Source: Virgibacillus sp. MSJ-26
GTDB lineage: Bacteria; Bacillota; Bacilli; Bacillales; Amphibacillaceae
DNA: 64,000 nt
Reading direction: 5' to 3'
NCBI RefSeq assembly: GCF_018918075.1
Contig: NZ_JAHLPW010000008.1
Coordinates: forward strand, 1-64,000
How positions within the stretch are numbered: the first letter of the stretch is position 1; the number at the start of each line of letters is the position of its first letter. Both the position numbers and the translations under genes were made by a program. Below the pieces are notes generated by a model, which was given only the letters and a program-made list of their open reading frames with translations, was not told the origin of the DNA and ran no database searches. Of the stretch, positions 54,674 through 63,846 are shown piece by piece.

Positions 54674-55091
54674 ACTTATTATTTTCAGCAAACTCTTTAA
54701 TACGTTCCTCAATTTTATCTCTTACCCTCTGAAAAACACCCCACTTTTCTTCTTCTGTGCCTTCTGCTTTCGCAGGGTCATCGAATCCCCAATGCCATCT
54801 TGTAACATGTGGTGGTGTCGTTGGACAACTATCTTGAGCATCCCCACATAACGTAATTACAAGGTCTGCATTGTTTAAAACATCTCGATCAATGAGATCA
54901 GATGTTTGTGTTGAAATATCCACATCCACTTCCTTCATTGCTTTTACAGCATTAGGGTTTAGTCCATGCGCTTCAATCCCTGCTGAATATACATCGTACT
55001 CATTGCTTAAGTGCTTCTTCCCAAATCCTTCTGCCATTTGACTTCTACAAGAATTGCCAGTGCATAAAAAGTAAAGTATTTTTTTCGACAT
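54672..55091 (-). CDS. arsC: Arsenate reductase ArsC (thioredoxin-coupled)
   Basis: A 139-residue enzyme that reduces arsenate to arsenite using thioredoxin. It belongs to the low-molecular-weight phosphatase fold: the P-loop LCTGNSCRS contains Cys10, and the second pair LCGDAQDSC gives Cys82 and Cys89, as in B. subtilis ArsC. The ATG at 55091 follows AAGGAG at the right distance. It lies eight bases after the arsB stop and is co-transcribed with arsR2-arsB. Confidence 0.96.
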   Translation of the reverse strand: MSKKILYFLCTGNSCRSQMAEGFGKKHLSNEYDVYSAGIEAHGLNPNAVKAMKEVDVDISTQTSDLIDRDVLNNADLVITLCGDAQDSCPTTPPHVTRWHWGFDDPAKAEGTEEEKWGVFQRVRDKIEERIKEFAENNK

Positions 55092-55104
55092 AATCATTCT
55101 CCTT

Positions 55105-56394
55105 TTAAAATATAGTAAGTGTTAAATAAAGACCTAATAATGTAATAAGTAGGATTGGTATTGTTATAACGATTCCCGTCTTAAAATAAGTTCCCCATGA
55201 AATTTTTATTCCCTTTTGAGATAAGACATGGAGCCATACTAAAGTGGCGAGTGAACCGATTGGTGTTATTTTTGGTCCTAAATCAGATCCAACCACATTA
55301 GCATAAATAAGTGCTTCCCGCATTACACCGGATGTATCAGTTTCGGCAATAGCCAAGGCATCAATCATAACCGTTGGCATATTGTTCATAATGGATGATA
55401 AGAAAGCAGCGATAAAACCCATTGATATTGTAGCGATGAATAAGCCTTGTTCTGCTGTCGCTTGAATAACGGTAGCCAATGCATCTGTAAGTCCTGCATT
55501 TCCGAGTCCATATACCACCACATACATTCCGATTGAGAAAAATACGATAGCCCATGGTGCACCTTTAATAACTGTTTTTGTATCCACTGCTTTACTATTT
55601 CTTGCCATAAGGATAAAGAATATCGCTATAACACCTGCAACAATAGAAACAGGAAGATTAATGAACTCACTTACAAAGTAACCAACAACCAATAATCCAA
55701 GAACATACCATGATACACGAAACATTTTGTGATCCCTTATGGCATCTTTAGGTTCACTTAATTTAGATACATCATACGATCTTGGAATACTTTTTCGAAA
55801 GTAAATTAATAATACAGTGATCGTTGCACCCAGAGAAAAGAAATTTGGAATAACCATTCTAGATGCATACTCCACAAAACCGATACCGAAGAAATCGGCT
55901 GAAACGATATTAACTAAGTTACTTACAACAAATGGTAAGGATGTTGTGTCTGCAATAAATCCACTAGCCATAATAAATGGAAAGATCATTTTTTCATTGA
56001 AATTTAAATTACGGACCATTGCGAGTACAATTGGTGTAAGTATTAATGCCGCACCATCATTTGCAAATAAGGCAGCTACGATTGCACCTAAAATACTTAT
56101 ATAGACAAACATTTTTATTCCATTGCCTTTTGCTATTCTAGCCATATGAAGTGCAGCCCATTCAAATAATCCTATTTCATCGAGTATTAAGGAAATAAGA
56201 ATGATAGCAACAAATGCGAGTGTTGCGTTCCAAACAATTTCTGTTACTGCAATTACATCACTAAATCCAACTACTCCTACTATTAAGGCGAGAATAGCTC
56301 CACCAATTGCAGACCATCCAATCGACAACCCTTTAGGTTGCCAAATAACTAAAATGAGTGTTACTAAAAAAATAAAAATAGCCCAAAAAAGCAA
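55105..56394 (-). CDS. arsB: Arsenite efflux pump ArsB
   Basis: A 429-residue membrane protein with about 12 hydrophobic segments, the ArsB/NhaD type. Conserved segments such as [23 protein letters not shown] and [16 protein letters not shown] are present. It exports arsenite and can be energised by ArsA. TTG start after AGAGAGGAGC. It lies in the arsR2-arsB-arsC operon, divergent from arsD-arsA, which supports the pump-ATPase pairing. Confidence 0.95.
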   Translation of the reverse strand: MLFWAIFIFLVTLILVIWQPKGLSIGWSAIGGAILALIVGVVGFSDVIAVTEIVWNATLAFVAIILISLILDEIGLFEWAALHMARIAKGNGIKMFVYISILGAIVAALFANDGAALILTPIVLAMVRNLNFNEKMIFPFIMASGFIADTTSLPFVVSNLVNIVSADFFGIGFVEYASRMVIPNFFSLGATITVLLIYFRKSIPRSYDVSKLSEPKDAIRDHKMFRVSWYVLGLLVVGYFVSEFINLPVSIVAGVIAIFFILMARNSKAVDTKTVIKGAPWAIVFFSIGMYVVVYGLGNAGLTDALATVIQATAEQGLFIATISMGFIAAFLSSIMNNMPTVMIDALAIAETDTSGVMREALIYANVVGSDLGPKITPIGSLATLVWLHVLSQKGIKISWGTYFKTGIVITIPILLITLLGLYLTLTIF

Positions 56395-56423
56395 AATAAA
56401 GCTCCTCTCTATTTCATCATCGA

Positions 56424-56756
56424 TTAATCACAAAGGACTCTTCTTCCTTCAACCACGAATGATTGAATATTTTCTTTCTTTGAAGGTAGCATGCTAGTCA
56501 AATGAAGAACTAATGTATATAATTCATGCTCTTTATTTAAAGAATAGAAAATCCATTTTCCTCTTCTTTCTTCCAAAATGACTTCCACCTGTCTTAATCT
56601 CCTTAAATGCTGACTGATGGATGGCTGACTCATTTGAAGAAGCTCAACCAATTCACAAACACAAAAAGAATCAATCGTCAAATAGGAAATGATTTTTAAT
56701 CTTGTTTCTTCGCCAATTGCTTTTAAAATTTTCTCCGCATTCGAATAAGTTAACAT
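56424..56756 (-). CDS. arsR: ArsR-family repressor (second copy)
   Basis: A 110-residue winged-helix repressor with the CVCELVELL arsenite-binding motif and [30 protein letters not shown]. The ATG at 56756 follows AAAGGTGGTG. It begins the arsR-arsB-arsC operon and faces arsD, so it likely controls both directions. It is only distantly similar to the first ArsR at 51819. Confidence 0.93.
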   Translation of the reverse strand: MLTYSNAEKILKAIGEETRLKIISYLTIDSFCVCELVELLQMSQPSISQHLRRLRQVEVILEERRGKWIFYSLNKEHELYTLVLHLTSMLPSKKENIQSFVVEGRRVLCD

Positions 56757-56930
56757 GAAATTCACCACCTTTTACATAACTAAATGTTAATATCAATAAA
56801 TGTGACAAATTGATTAATGCCATCAAAATTAATTGACAAAAACAATCTACAGGAATAGTATATAATCAAACACTTATATAAGCAACTGTTTATGTGAGTT
56901 TTTTAAAAAATAAAGGGAGTGCTTATTACA
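56757..56930. promoter_or_regulatory. Divergent promoter/operator region of arsRBC and arsDA
   Basis: The 174-base gap contains TTGACA near 56832, followed by an AT-rich TAGTATATAAT region, a plausible rightward promoter. A palindrome CTTATATAAG lies near 56872-56881, and another AT-rich pair CTAAATGTTAATATCAATAAATG lies near arsR. Either could be an ArsR site; none matches the ATCAA..TTGAT sites of the first arsR. Confidence 0.5.
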
Positions 56931-57272
56931 ATGAAAAAAATTGAGATTTTTGATCCTGCGATGTGTTGTTCCACTGGTGTCTGTGGACCAAGTGTAGATC
57001 CCGAGTTAATACGTATGGCCGCTGTAACGGAAAACTTAAAAGCCAAAGGATATGATATCACGAGATATAATTTAGCAAATGAACCACATGCTTTTGCTGA
57101 ATCTACTGTTATTAGTCAACTATTAAATGAAAAAGGTCCAGATGTTCTTCCAGTCACAGTTGTAGATGGGGAAATTAAAAAAGTAAAAGAGTTCTTAACA
57201 AATGAAGAATTACAGGAGTTAACAGGATTAACTAAAGAAACACTTGCTGCAAAGCCCCGAATTCAATTATAA
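56931..57272 (+). CDS. arsD: Arsenite metallochaperone ArsD
   Basis: A 113-residue chaperone that hands arsenite to ArsA. The family cysteines Cys12, Cys13 and Cys18 are present (AMCCSTGVCGPSVDPEL). The C-terminal Cys pairs of the E. coli R773 ArsD are missing; they are not needed for transfer to ArsA. GGGAGTG precedes the ATG at 56931, and arsA follows 21 bases downstream. Confidence 0.93.
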   Translation: MKKIEIFDPAMCCSTGVCGPSVDPELIRMAAVTENLKAKGYDITRYNLANEPHAFAESTVISQLLNEKGPDVLPVTVVDGEIKKVKEFLTNEELQELTGLTKETLAAKPRIQL

Positions 57273-57293
57273 AAAAGAAAGAGGGAATAAATA

Positions 57294-59072
57294 ATGAATA
57301 CACTTTTCCATCCGAATAAATTAGAGTTAACACCATTTTTATTTTTTACTGGTAAAGGAGGAGTAGGAAAAACTTCTACAGCCTGTGCTACTGCTGTATC
57401 TTTGGCAGAAGAAGGAAAGAAGGTATTGCTTGTTAGCACAGATCCAGCATCAAATTTACAAGATGTGTTTGATGTAGAATTAACGAATAAACCAACGCCT
57501 ACTCCTAATATGCAAAATCTTTATGTTGCTAACATTGATCCAGAAATATCTGCAAAGGAATATAAAGATAATGTGGTCGGACCATATCGTGATAAGCTTC
57601 CTGAAGCTGTTATTAATCAAATGGAGGAACAACTTTCAGGTGCTTGTACGGTAGAAATATCTGCTTTTGATGAGTTTTCTTCTCTATTAACAGACGAAGG
57701 GATTAGTCAAACTTACGATCATGTTATTTTTGATACCGCACCGACTGGACATACGCTTCGACTATTGCAATTGCCAACTGCTTGGAGTGGCTTTTTAGAT
57801 GAAAATACTCATGGAGCGTCTTGCTTAGGGCCTTTAGCAGGTCTAGAAGAAAAAAAAGAAATGTACAGTGCGGCTGTTCAATCGCTTTCAGATCCTAAAC
57901 AGACAACGTTAATGTTAGTTACACGTCCTGAGGTTTCTCCATTATTAGAGGTAACAAAAGCCTCAAAAGAACTTGGTGAAATTGGTATTAATAATCAAAC
58001 ATTACTTGTTAATGGTGTAATGAAAAATTATGTCAAAGAAGACGAAACATCTACTGCGTTTTATCAACGTCAACAACAAGCTCTTACATCAATGCCAGAC
58101 GAATTAAAAAACATTCCAACTTATGAAATTCAGTTGGCACCATTTAATATCGCAGGAATTGAAAATATGCGACGTCTTTTTGATGAAACGTTCTCGAATG
58201 ATAATGAAAAAGAATCGTTTATCGATATAGAGACACCTCATTTACAAAAATTAATAGATGATGTCCAAGAGAGTAAACAGCGAATTATTTTTACAATGGG
58301 GAAAGGAGGCGTGGGAAAAACTACTGTGGCAGCAGCCATCGCCATAGGATTGTCTGAAAGAGGAGAGAAAGTTCATTTAACGACAACAGATCCAGCTGCC
58401 CATATCGATGAAGTGCTGAATCATCAAACTGGAAATATCACCGTTAGTCGGATTGATCCTAAAGTGGAAGTAGAAAAGTATCAACAAGAGGTTATCGAAG
58501 CATCAAAACATGAATTAGATAAAGAAGGAATCGCTTATTTAGAAGAAGATCTTCGTTCACCTTGTACAGAGGAAATTGCAGTGTTTCGTGCATTCGCTAG
58601 TATCGTAGAAAAGGCAAATGACGAAATTATTGTAATTGATACAGCACCGACAGGGCATACACTCTTATTATTAGATTCTACTCAGGCTTATCATAAAGAA
58701 ATGGAAAGATCTACAGGGGAAGTACCTTTATCGGTTCAACAACTACTGCCTCGATTAAGGAACCCAAGAGAAACAACAGTTGTTATTGTGACATTGGCTG
58801 AAGCAACACCAGTACATGAAGCGAGCCGTTTGCAAGATGATTTAAATCGAGCAAATATAACCCCTAAATGGTGGGTAATTAATCAAAGCTTATATGCTAC
58901 TCATACAATTGATCCCATCTTACATGGGCGGTCAGTATCAGAAATAGAGTGGATAAAGGAAGTAGAGAAACACTCAAAAAACAATTATGTGATTATCCCT
59001 TGGAAAATTAAAAACCCTGTTGGATATGAAGCGATAAAAGAATTAACAGTAGATAAAGAGGCGATTTATTAA
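57294..59072 (+). CDS. arsA: Arsenical pump ATPase ArsA
   Basis: A 592-residue ATPase with two homologous halves. Walker A motifs GKGGVGKT occur at residues 20-27 and 336-343, each followed by an anion-transporting ATPase DTAPTGHTL signature. The arsenite-binding cysteines are present: Cys118 (SGACT), Cys177 (GASC) and the Cys in SPCTEE of the second half. It powers arsenite export through ArsB. The HesB-like gene overlaps its stop. Confidence 0.95.
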   Translation: MNTLFHPNKLELTPFLFFTGKGGVGKTSTACATAVSLAEEGKKVLLVSTDPASNLQDVFDVELTNKPTPTPNMQNLYVANIDPEISAKEYKDNVVGPYRDKLPEAVINQMEEQLSGACTVEISAFDEFSSLLTDEGISQTYDHVIFDTAPTGHTLRLLQLPTAWSGFLDENTHGASCLGPLAGLEEKKEMYSAAVQSLSDPKQTTLMLVTRPEVSPLLEVTKASKELGEIGINNQTLLVNGVMKNYVKEDETSTAFYQRQQQALTSMPDELKNIPTYEIQLAPFNIAGIENMRRLFDETFSNDNEKESFIDIETPHLQKLIDDVQESKQRIIFTMGKGGVGKTTVAAAIAIGLSERGEKVHLTTTDPAAHIDEVLNHQTGNITVSRIDPKVEVEKYQQEVIEASKHELDKEGIAYLEEDLRSPCTEEIAVFRAFASIVEKANDEIIVIDTAPTGHTLLLLDSTQAYHKEMERSTGEVPLSVQQLLPRLRNPRETTVVIVTLAEATPVHEASRLQDDLNRANITPKWWVINQSLYATHTIDPILHGRSVSEIEWIKEVEKHSKNNYVIIPWKIKNPVGYEAIKELTVDKEAIY

Positions 59073-59353
59073 TGGTTATAACCGAAAGAGCAAAGCCATA
59101 TATTGAAAAAATGATGAAGGACAATGGTGAAACAAATCTGCGTTTCACTTTTGAGGGATTAGGGTGTTGTGGTCCAAATTTTGGAGTAACTTTATCAGAA
59201 AAGCAAGAAGATGATAAAGTTGAAATCATCAACGGAATAAATGTAAGTGTCGATAAAAGAGTAGTGGATGCTACTGAGAATATTACATTGGATTTTGAGG
59301 GAACAGAAGTAGATGGAGGGCTTATCTTTAAAAATAACAATAGTTGTTCGTAA
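59072..59353 (+). CDS. HesB/IscA-like small protein of the ars operon
   Basis: A 93-residue protein with the HesB/iron-sulfur biosynthesis-type pattern (LRFTFEGLGCCGPNFGVTL…), a CC pair at about residues 32-33 and another Cys near the end. It overlaps the arsA stop (TTAATGG), so it is the last gene of arsDA. A possible function is thiol-metal binding or Fe-S related; it is not established. Confidence 0.7.
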   Translation: MVITERAKPYIEKMMKDNGETNLRFTFEGLGCCGPNFGVTLSEKQEDDKVEIINGINVSVDKRVVDATENITLDFEGTEVDGGLIFKNNNSCS

Positions 59354-59362
59354 TGTAATTAT

Positions 59363-59398
59363 AACGGGTTATCCTGATATAGGTTAACCCGTTTTTTT
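59363..59398 (+). terminator. Terminator of the arsDA operon
   Basis: AACGGGTTATCCT pairs with AGGTTAACCCGTT (one mismatch), followed by a run of T. Confidence 0.88.
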
Positions 59399-59682
59399 AT
59401 TGAATTTTTTCATCTGTTACAACTTTAAATGTAGATACATACTTGGAACAACTATATTGTTATAAAGTTGCTCATAATGCCCACACGTTTTTTGTTTTAT
59501 AACTTCTTCTTATAACGATTGAATTTCAGTAAGCTTTTTTCGTAACTTTCTTCTTTTGATTTGCATTCTTGTATTCTTGTAGAATTATATGTTTTGATCC
59601 TCTTTATGCAATACATTAAACACATATATTCGATGAATTGGATATTATTAAATAAGAAAAATTATTAATATACTCTTGATTT
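59399..59682. other. Right end of the Tn554-like element
   Basis: No gene is seen. Two adjacent copies of ATTCTTGTA (59564-59581) lie about 100 bases from the end. A related sequence in the opposite orientation (CAAGAATATA) lies near the left end at about 47360. They may be recombinase binding sites. Confidence 0.45.
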
Positions 59683-60705
59683 GAAGAACACTATGCCCTT
59701 GTACCAACGAAACAAACGGCTAATATAGGGTCCTTGAATGAAAAGGAAAGAAACATTTACCAAGAAGTAGTGGCAACCACCTTGGCTATGTTTGCACCTG
59801 ATTACGAATATGAAGAAACAAAAGTAGAGATTGATGTAAAAGGGATTAACTTTGAAGCAACTGGAAAAGTGGAGAAACAAATAGGCTGGAAATCACTATT
59901 TAAGAATCGACAGACTAAGAAAAAAGAAACGGTCTTACCATTAATGGAAAAAGGCCAAGCGTGCCAGGTAGATGTGGAAATAGCAGAAGGAAAGACAAAG
60001 CCACCTAAGTATTATACCGAGGGACAACTTATTAACGTGATGAAACACGCTGGAAAAGAAGTAAATGACGAAGCATTGCAGCATACATTAAAAGAAAGTG
60101 AAGGAATTGGAACAGAAGCAACAAGAGCAAGCATCATAGAAACATTAAAACGCCAAATGTATATTGAGGTCAGAAAGAATCAAGTGACTGTATTGGATAA
60201 AGGAAAGATACTTTGTCAGGCTGTAGAAGGAACGTTACTTGCTAGCCCAGAGATGACAGCGAAATGGGAAACCTATTTAAAGAAAATCGGAAAGAATGAA
60301 GGATCGCAAGAATTATTTTTGGATAGAATTAAGCAGATGATCCAGTCTCTTATGGAAGATGCACCAGCGAAAATTGGCCATATGCAGCAAGTGTTGCAAC
60401 AAGTAGAGGAACAGTCTAATTTTGGTAAATGCCCATCTTGTAAAAATGGCATGATCCAAGATAAGGCGAAGTTTTATGGGTGTACGAATTATCAGGGCGG
60501 ATGTACATTTACCTTACCAAAGAAAGTCCTTGGTAAAACAATTAGTCAATCTAACATAAAGAAGTTATTGAACGGGGAAAGGACAAATCTCATTAAGGGA
60601 TTTAAAAGTAAGAAAGGGAAAAAGTTTGATGCCTTTTTGCGGTATGATGCAGAAGGTCAAAAAGTAAAATTTGAATTTCAGAAGAAGGTGACGACCAATG
60701 CATGA
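59683..60705 (+). pseudogene. topB: DNA topoisomerase III, 3' part
   Basis: The frame resumes with EEHYALVPTKQTANIGSLNEKERNIYQ and runs 340 residues to a normal stop. It contains the central topoisomerase segment GIGTEATRASIIETLKRQMYIE and a C-terminal zinc-binding region (CPSCKNGMIQDKAKFYGCTNYQGGC). Joined to the 5' part it would give a 711-residue protein, a normal TopB length. An ATG at 59734 could start a truncated product lacking the catalytic Tyr. Confidence 0.9.
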
Positions 60706-60883
60706 TTTGGGCTATATAAAAGAAATAAAAACTGATAGTGTTATTTTCATTGTTGATGCTGGAGAGGTAGAAATTGAAGTTGATCTGATGACAAAAGATG
60801 CAATCGAGGCGATTTTTCAGGAAGATGACGAAGCGTTGATTCCGTTGGATGTGGAACGTGAAAAGGTGATTCTAGATAGTTAG
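60698..60883 (+). CDS. Small acidic protein downstream of topB (61 aa)
   Basis: It overlaps the topB stop by eight bases and was presumably co-translated with it. It is acidic and probably beta-rich (SVIFIVDAGEVEIEVDLMTKDAIEAIF), with no recognised domain. GAAGAAGGTGA lies upstream. Insertion of the transposon would separate it from the original topB promoter. Confidence 0.6.
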   Translation: MHDLGYIKEIKTDSVIFIVDAGEVEIEVDLMTKDAIEAIFQEDDEALIPLDVEREKVILDS

Positions 60884-60918
60884 AAACCAATTGTTGTAAT
60901 AAAATGGAAGTACAAACT

Positions 60919-60945
60919 GAGTTCCCTAGTAGGAGCTCTTTTTTT
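60919..60945 (+). terminator. Hairpin terminator after the topB operon
   Basis: GAGTTCC pairs with GGAGCTC (one G-U) across a six-base loop; seven T follow. Confidence 0.75.
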
Positions 60946-60970
60946 ATTTTGTAGAAAGGATGGATGAAAT

Positions 60971-61225
60971 ATGAGGATGAATGAAAAAGAAACAAATAAA
61001 GCGGAAATCACTTATGTAAAAGATACGAATTGTTTAATGATGACAAAAAATAATGAGCTTGTGAGAGTAAAATTTTATAATCATATAACCGAGGTACCAC
61101 AAACGAAAGAAGAGCAGCATTTTATAAAAGTTTTAGGAAAAGACGCGGAAACAATGATGAAAGAGGATCATTTCAATAAGGCGACATTGGACTTGCAAGC
61201 ATTTGGAGAAAAAAACAAGTACTAA
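60971..61225 (+). CDS. Hypothetical ICE protein (84 aa)
   Basis: A small hydrophilic protein with GAAAGGATGG before the ATG. Two Met (MM) pairs and a charged C-terminus are the only notable features. It lies between topB and the IS200 element. No family is recognised. Confidence 0.6.
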   Translation: MRMNEKETNKAEITYVKDTNCLMMTKNNELVRVKFYNHITEVPQTKEEQHFIKVLGKDAETMMKEDHFNKATLDLQAFGEKNKY

Positions 61226-61282
61226 GTAACGATAAAGAAAAGTCTTCACTAGATAAAAATAATAGTAACGAATTAGAAATGT

Positions 61283-61310
61283 AGGCTTCCCAATGATGGG
61301 AGGCCTTTTA
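61283..61310 (+). terminator. Hairpin terminator before the IS200 element
   Basis: AGGCTTCCCA pairs with TGGGAGGCCT around ATGA, followed by TTTTA. Confidence 0.8.
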
Positions 61311-61324
61311 TTTATGGTATTTGA

Positions 61325-62050
61325 AAACCCCTGGCTATGCCGGGGGTTCCAAAGAGCTTCCAGCGTGGGGTAAAAAAAGCCTCTCTTCATGGTAAGATAA
61401 GGTTGGTTTCCCGACCACCAGATCTCGTCATAGAAGGAGGCATGTCCAATGAAGGACAAGAATAGTTTAGCACATACACAGTGGAGATGTAAGTATCATC
61501 TCGTTTTTGCCCCAAAATACAGAAGGCAAATTATATATGGAAAATACAAACGAAGTATAGGAGAAATAATAAGAGAACTATGCGAAAGAAAAAATGTTGA
61601 AATACATGAAGCAAATGCATGCAAGGACCATATTCATATGTTAGTCAGTATCCCACCAAAGTTGAGCGTGTCTCAATTTATGGGATACCTAAAAGGAAAA
61701 AGTAGTTTAATGATTTTTGACCGGCACGCTAATTTAAAGTATCGATATGGTAATCGCAAATTTTGGTGTCGAGGTTACTTTGTAGATACAGTGGGAAGAA
61801 ATAAAAATCAAATTCAAGAATATATAAGAAATCAGCTTAGAGAAGACTATATGAGTGATCAGTTAACGTTATTTGAAGAATATGACCCTTTTACTGGGAG
61901 GAAAAATAAAAAGAAATAAGAGATTCTTTTAGAATCAGCGAGTGAGTGTGGTGCAAGAGGGAGGACCATTCGGTGGGCCTTTAAGGCCAAGGCCGGTAAA
62001 AGAGGCTTTTAGCCGCAGAGCAAACCACCAGTTCACACTGGTGGTTTTGA
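61325..62050 (+). mobile_element. IS200-type insertion sequence
   Basis: The left end has a hairpin AACCCC(T)GG...CCGGGGGTT (61325-61347). The right end has AAACCACCA (62022-62030) / TGGTGGTTT (62039-62047). Between them is a single Y1 transposase gene. No terminal inverted repeats or target duplication are expected in this family. The stretch 61226-61448 and 61920-62074 holds only these ends. The precise cleavage points are not determined. Confidence 0.8.
61449..61919 (+). CDS. tnpA: IS200-family transposase TnpA (Y1 HUH)
   Basis: A 156-residue single-strand transposase. The HUH motif is CKDHIHMLVSIPP, and the catalytic Tyr lies in IQEYIRNQ near residue 136. It starts HTQWRCKYHLVFAPKYRRQ, typical of IS200. 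GAAGGAGG precedes the ATG. The frame is full-length, so the IS may be active. Confidence 0.95.
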   Translation: MKDKNSLAHTQWRCKYHLVFAPKYRRQIIYGKYKRSIGEIIRELCERKNVEIHEANACKDHIHMLVSIPPKLSVSQFMGYLKGKSSLMIFDRHANLKYRYGNRKFWCRGYFVDTVGRNKNQIQEYIRNQLREDYMSDQLTLFEEYDPFTGRKNKKK

Positions 62051-62074
62051 TTTTATTTTGAGGAGGATAGTTTC

Positions 62075-63676
62075 ATGAAGAAAAAAACATTTGAACAAAA
62101 ACGTGAAGAAATTAAAAAGTTAACAGAAACAATGAATGAATCTATCGCATCATATTTTGAAACACCTGAACAAATGGCAGAACATCTGGAATTTATGATG
62201 CAGTTTTATCACTATTCATTACGTAATACAGCACTTATTCAAAATCAGTTTAGTGGTGCACAAGCTGTTGGAAGTTATAAGTTTTGGAAAGAGAAAGGCT
62301 TTCAAGTGCAAAAGGGTGAGAAAGCAATCCGAATTTTAGTTCCAAATAAGACAAAGCCTAAATTTAAGGGAGACGATGGGAAGTGGAAAGGTATCAAATA
62401 TGCCACCACTCAAGAAAAAGAGCGTATAAAGGCAGGAGAATTGGAGAAGAAGGATGGAAAAATGTATTTTGGTAAAGGAAGTGTGTTTGATATTTCTCAA
62501 ACAAATGCTAAAGCGAGTGACTTACCTGAAATTTTCCCGAACAAATGGATGGAAGGGAATGTAGCAAACTATCAAGCTATGCTAAAAGCTATGAAAGAAG
62601 TTGGAGACAATTTTGATGTAACAATTGGTGAGCCAATAGAGGAATTAGGATCCGCAAAAGGTGCTTTTTACTATGGTATGGGAAATCGACAGAATCATAT
62701 TGGATTGAACCCTCGTAATGGCGAGTTACAAAACGTGAAAACATTGCTGCACGAATTGGCACATGCGAAATTACACAGCTCGGCAGAAAATCGTATGAAT
62801 CTTTCATCAGAAGAAAAGGAATTCCAAGCAGAAATGACAGCCTATGCCGTAGCCTCTTATTTTGATATTGATACAAGTGATTATTCTCTAGGTTATCTAG
62901 CGAATTGGACACAAGGAAAAGAGCTGCAAGATAAAGCAAAGTTGTTAGAGGAAGTTCGTGCTACATCGATCGAGTTTATCGAAATAATGGAACCTGAGTT
63001 GATGAAGGAGCAAGCAAAAAGTTTGGGAAACGGAAAAAATTTATTCTTGCAAGCTATTCAAGATAGAAAAGATACATCAGAACTCATAGAAGTTAATCAA
63101 GAAGCAATGGATTATATCATTGATCATATGGAAGAAGAACATACAAAAGGCTTGTATTATCGTGAGGATGGCGATGTAGTTATTGGAGTAGACAATTCAA
63201 CGAACGAAGCTTGGACGGAAGAATTTGATCACGTTGTAAAGTGTAAGGCATGGTTAAAAGGCTATGACTTGGATATTGAGAAACCACAAATGTTTATAGA
63301 AAAGTCGGAGGCCCCAGAGCTACAAAATAATACGATGATGGAATTTGCAGAAGGTAATGAACTGCTAGGGAAATTAGAAGAGAAATATCAGGGAAAAAGT
63401 CAGGTTTACGAAACGAAATACAGTGCCATGTTTCCGGAAATAAGAGATTCGGACTTGGAAGTAGTCGATGCAGGAAAATTAAAAGTAGGTGAAGATAAAT
63501 ACTTAAATGCTTATCATCAATTGAAAGATGTTGGAAATCTAACTAAAAAACAGCAAGCAGTTCTTGATGATAATGTCTATAACTCATATTTGTTAAAAGA
63601 AGATGTGAAATTGGAAGAGCGTAAGAAAACAGATAAAAATAAGGATATTCAAGAAGTGGGCATGGAAATGATGTAA
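62075..63676 (+). CDS. ArdC-like antirestriction/ssDNA-binding protein
   Basis: A 533-residue protein. Residues 1-120 match the ArdC-type ssDNA-binding N-terminal domain (SLRNTALIQNQFSGAQAVGSYKFWKEKGFQVQKGEKAIRI). A zinc metallopeptidase core follows (TLLHELAHAKLH, then EMTAYAVASYF). The C-terminal 230 residues hold a domain found in many ICE ArdC/YodL-type fusions. Such proteins protect incoming DNA from restriction. GGAGGAT precedes the ATG. Confidence 0.82.
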   Translation: MKKKTFEQKREEIKKLTETMNESIASYFETPEQMAEHLEFMMQFYHYSLRNTALIQNQFSGAQAVGSYKFWKEKGFQVQKGEKAIRILVPNKTKPKFKGDDGKWKGIKYATTQEKERIKAGELEKKDGKMYFGKGSVFDISQTNAKASDLPEIFPNKWMEGNVANYQAMLKAMKEVGDNFDVTIGEPIEELGSAKGAFYYGMGNRQNHIGLNPRNGELQNVKTLLHELAHAKLHSSAENRMNLSSEEKEFQAEMTAYAVASYFDIDTSDYSLGYLANWTQGKELQDKAKLLEEVRATSIEFIEIMEPELMKEQAKSLGNGKNLFLQAIQDRKDTSELIEVNQEAMDYIIDHMEEEHTKGLYYREDGDVVIGVDNSTNEAWTEEFDHVVKCKAWLKGYDLDIEKPQMFIEKSEAPELQNNTMMEFAEGNELLGKLEEKYQGKSQVYETKYSAMFPEIRDSDLEVVDAGKLKVGEDKYLNAYHQLKDVGNLTKKQQAVLDDNVYNSYLLKEDVKLEERKKTDKNKDIQEVGMEMM

Positions 63677-63846
63677 AAGTATATTATTTTGCTATAATTG
63701 GAGTGAATAGAATAAAAAAGCTCTGATATAAACGTAGACCAATGATGAGGGATTTTTGATCTTTCAATTAAATCAAAAACATATTAAATATAATGAGATA
63801 ATTTAATAAATTATGTGGTGTTTATTAGATAATGGAGGGAATACAC

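Larger units (their letters stand above)
47318..59682 (+). mobile_element. Tn554-family transposon carrying an arsenic-resistance island
   Basis: The 12,365-bp insert starts with tnpA-tnpB-tnpC and carries ars genes. Removing it rejoins topB in frame: ATC (47315-47317) + GAAGAACAC (59683 on), giving KVIEEHYALVPT as in intact topoisomerases. The bases next to the insert differ at the two ends (GTGATC on the left, TGATTT on the right) and there is no target duplication, as expected for Tn554-type site-specific recombination. The exact end may shift by a few bases. Confidence 0.88.

Noticed and set aside
59734-60705. Separate functional gene downstream of the transposon
   Set aside because: The frame is open upstream to the transposon junction and matches the missing part of topB; the ATG at 59734 is an internal Met codon with no good ribosome binding site.
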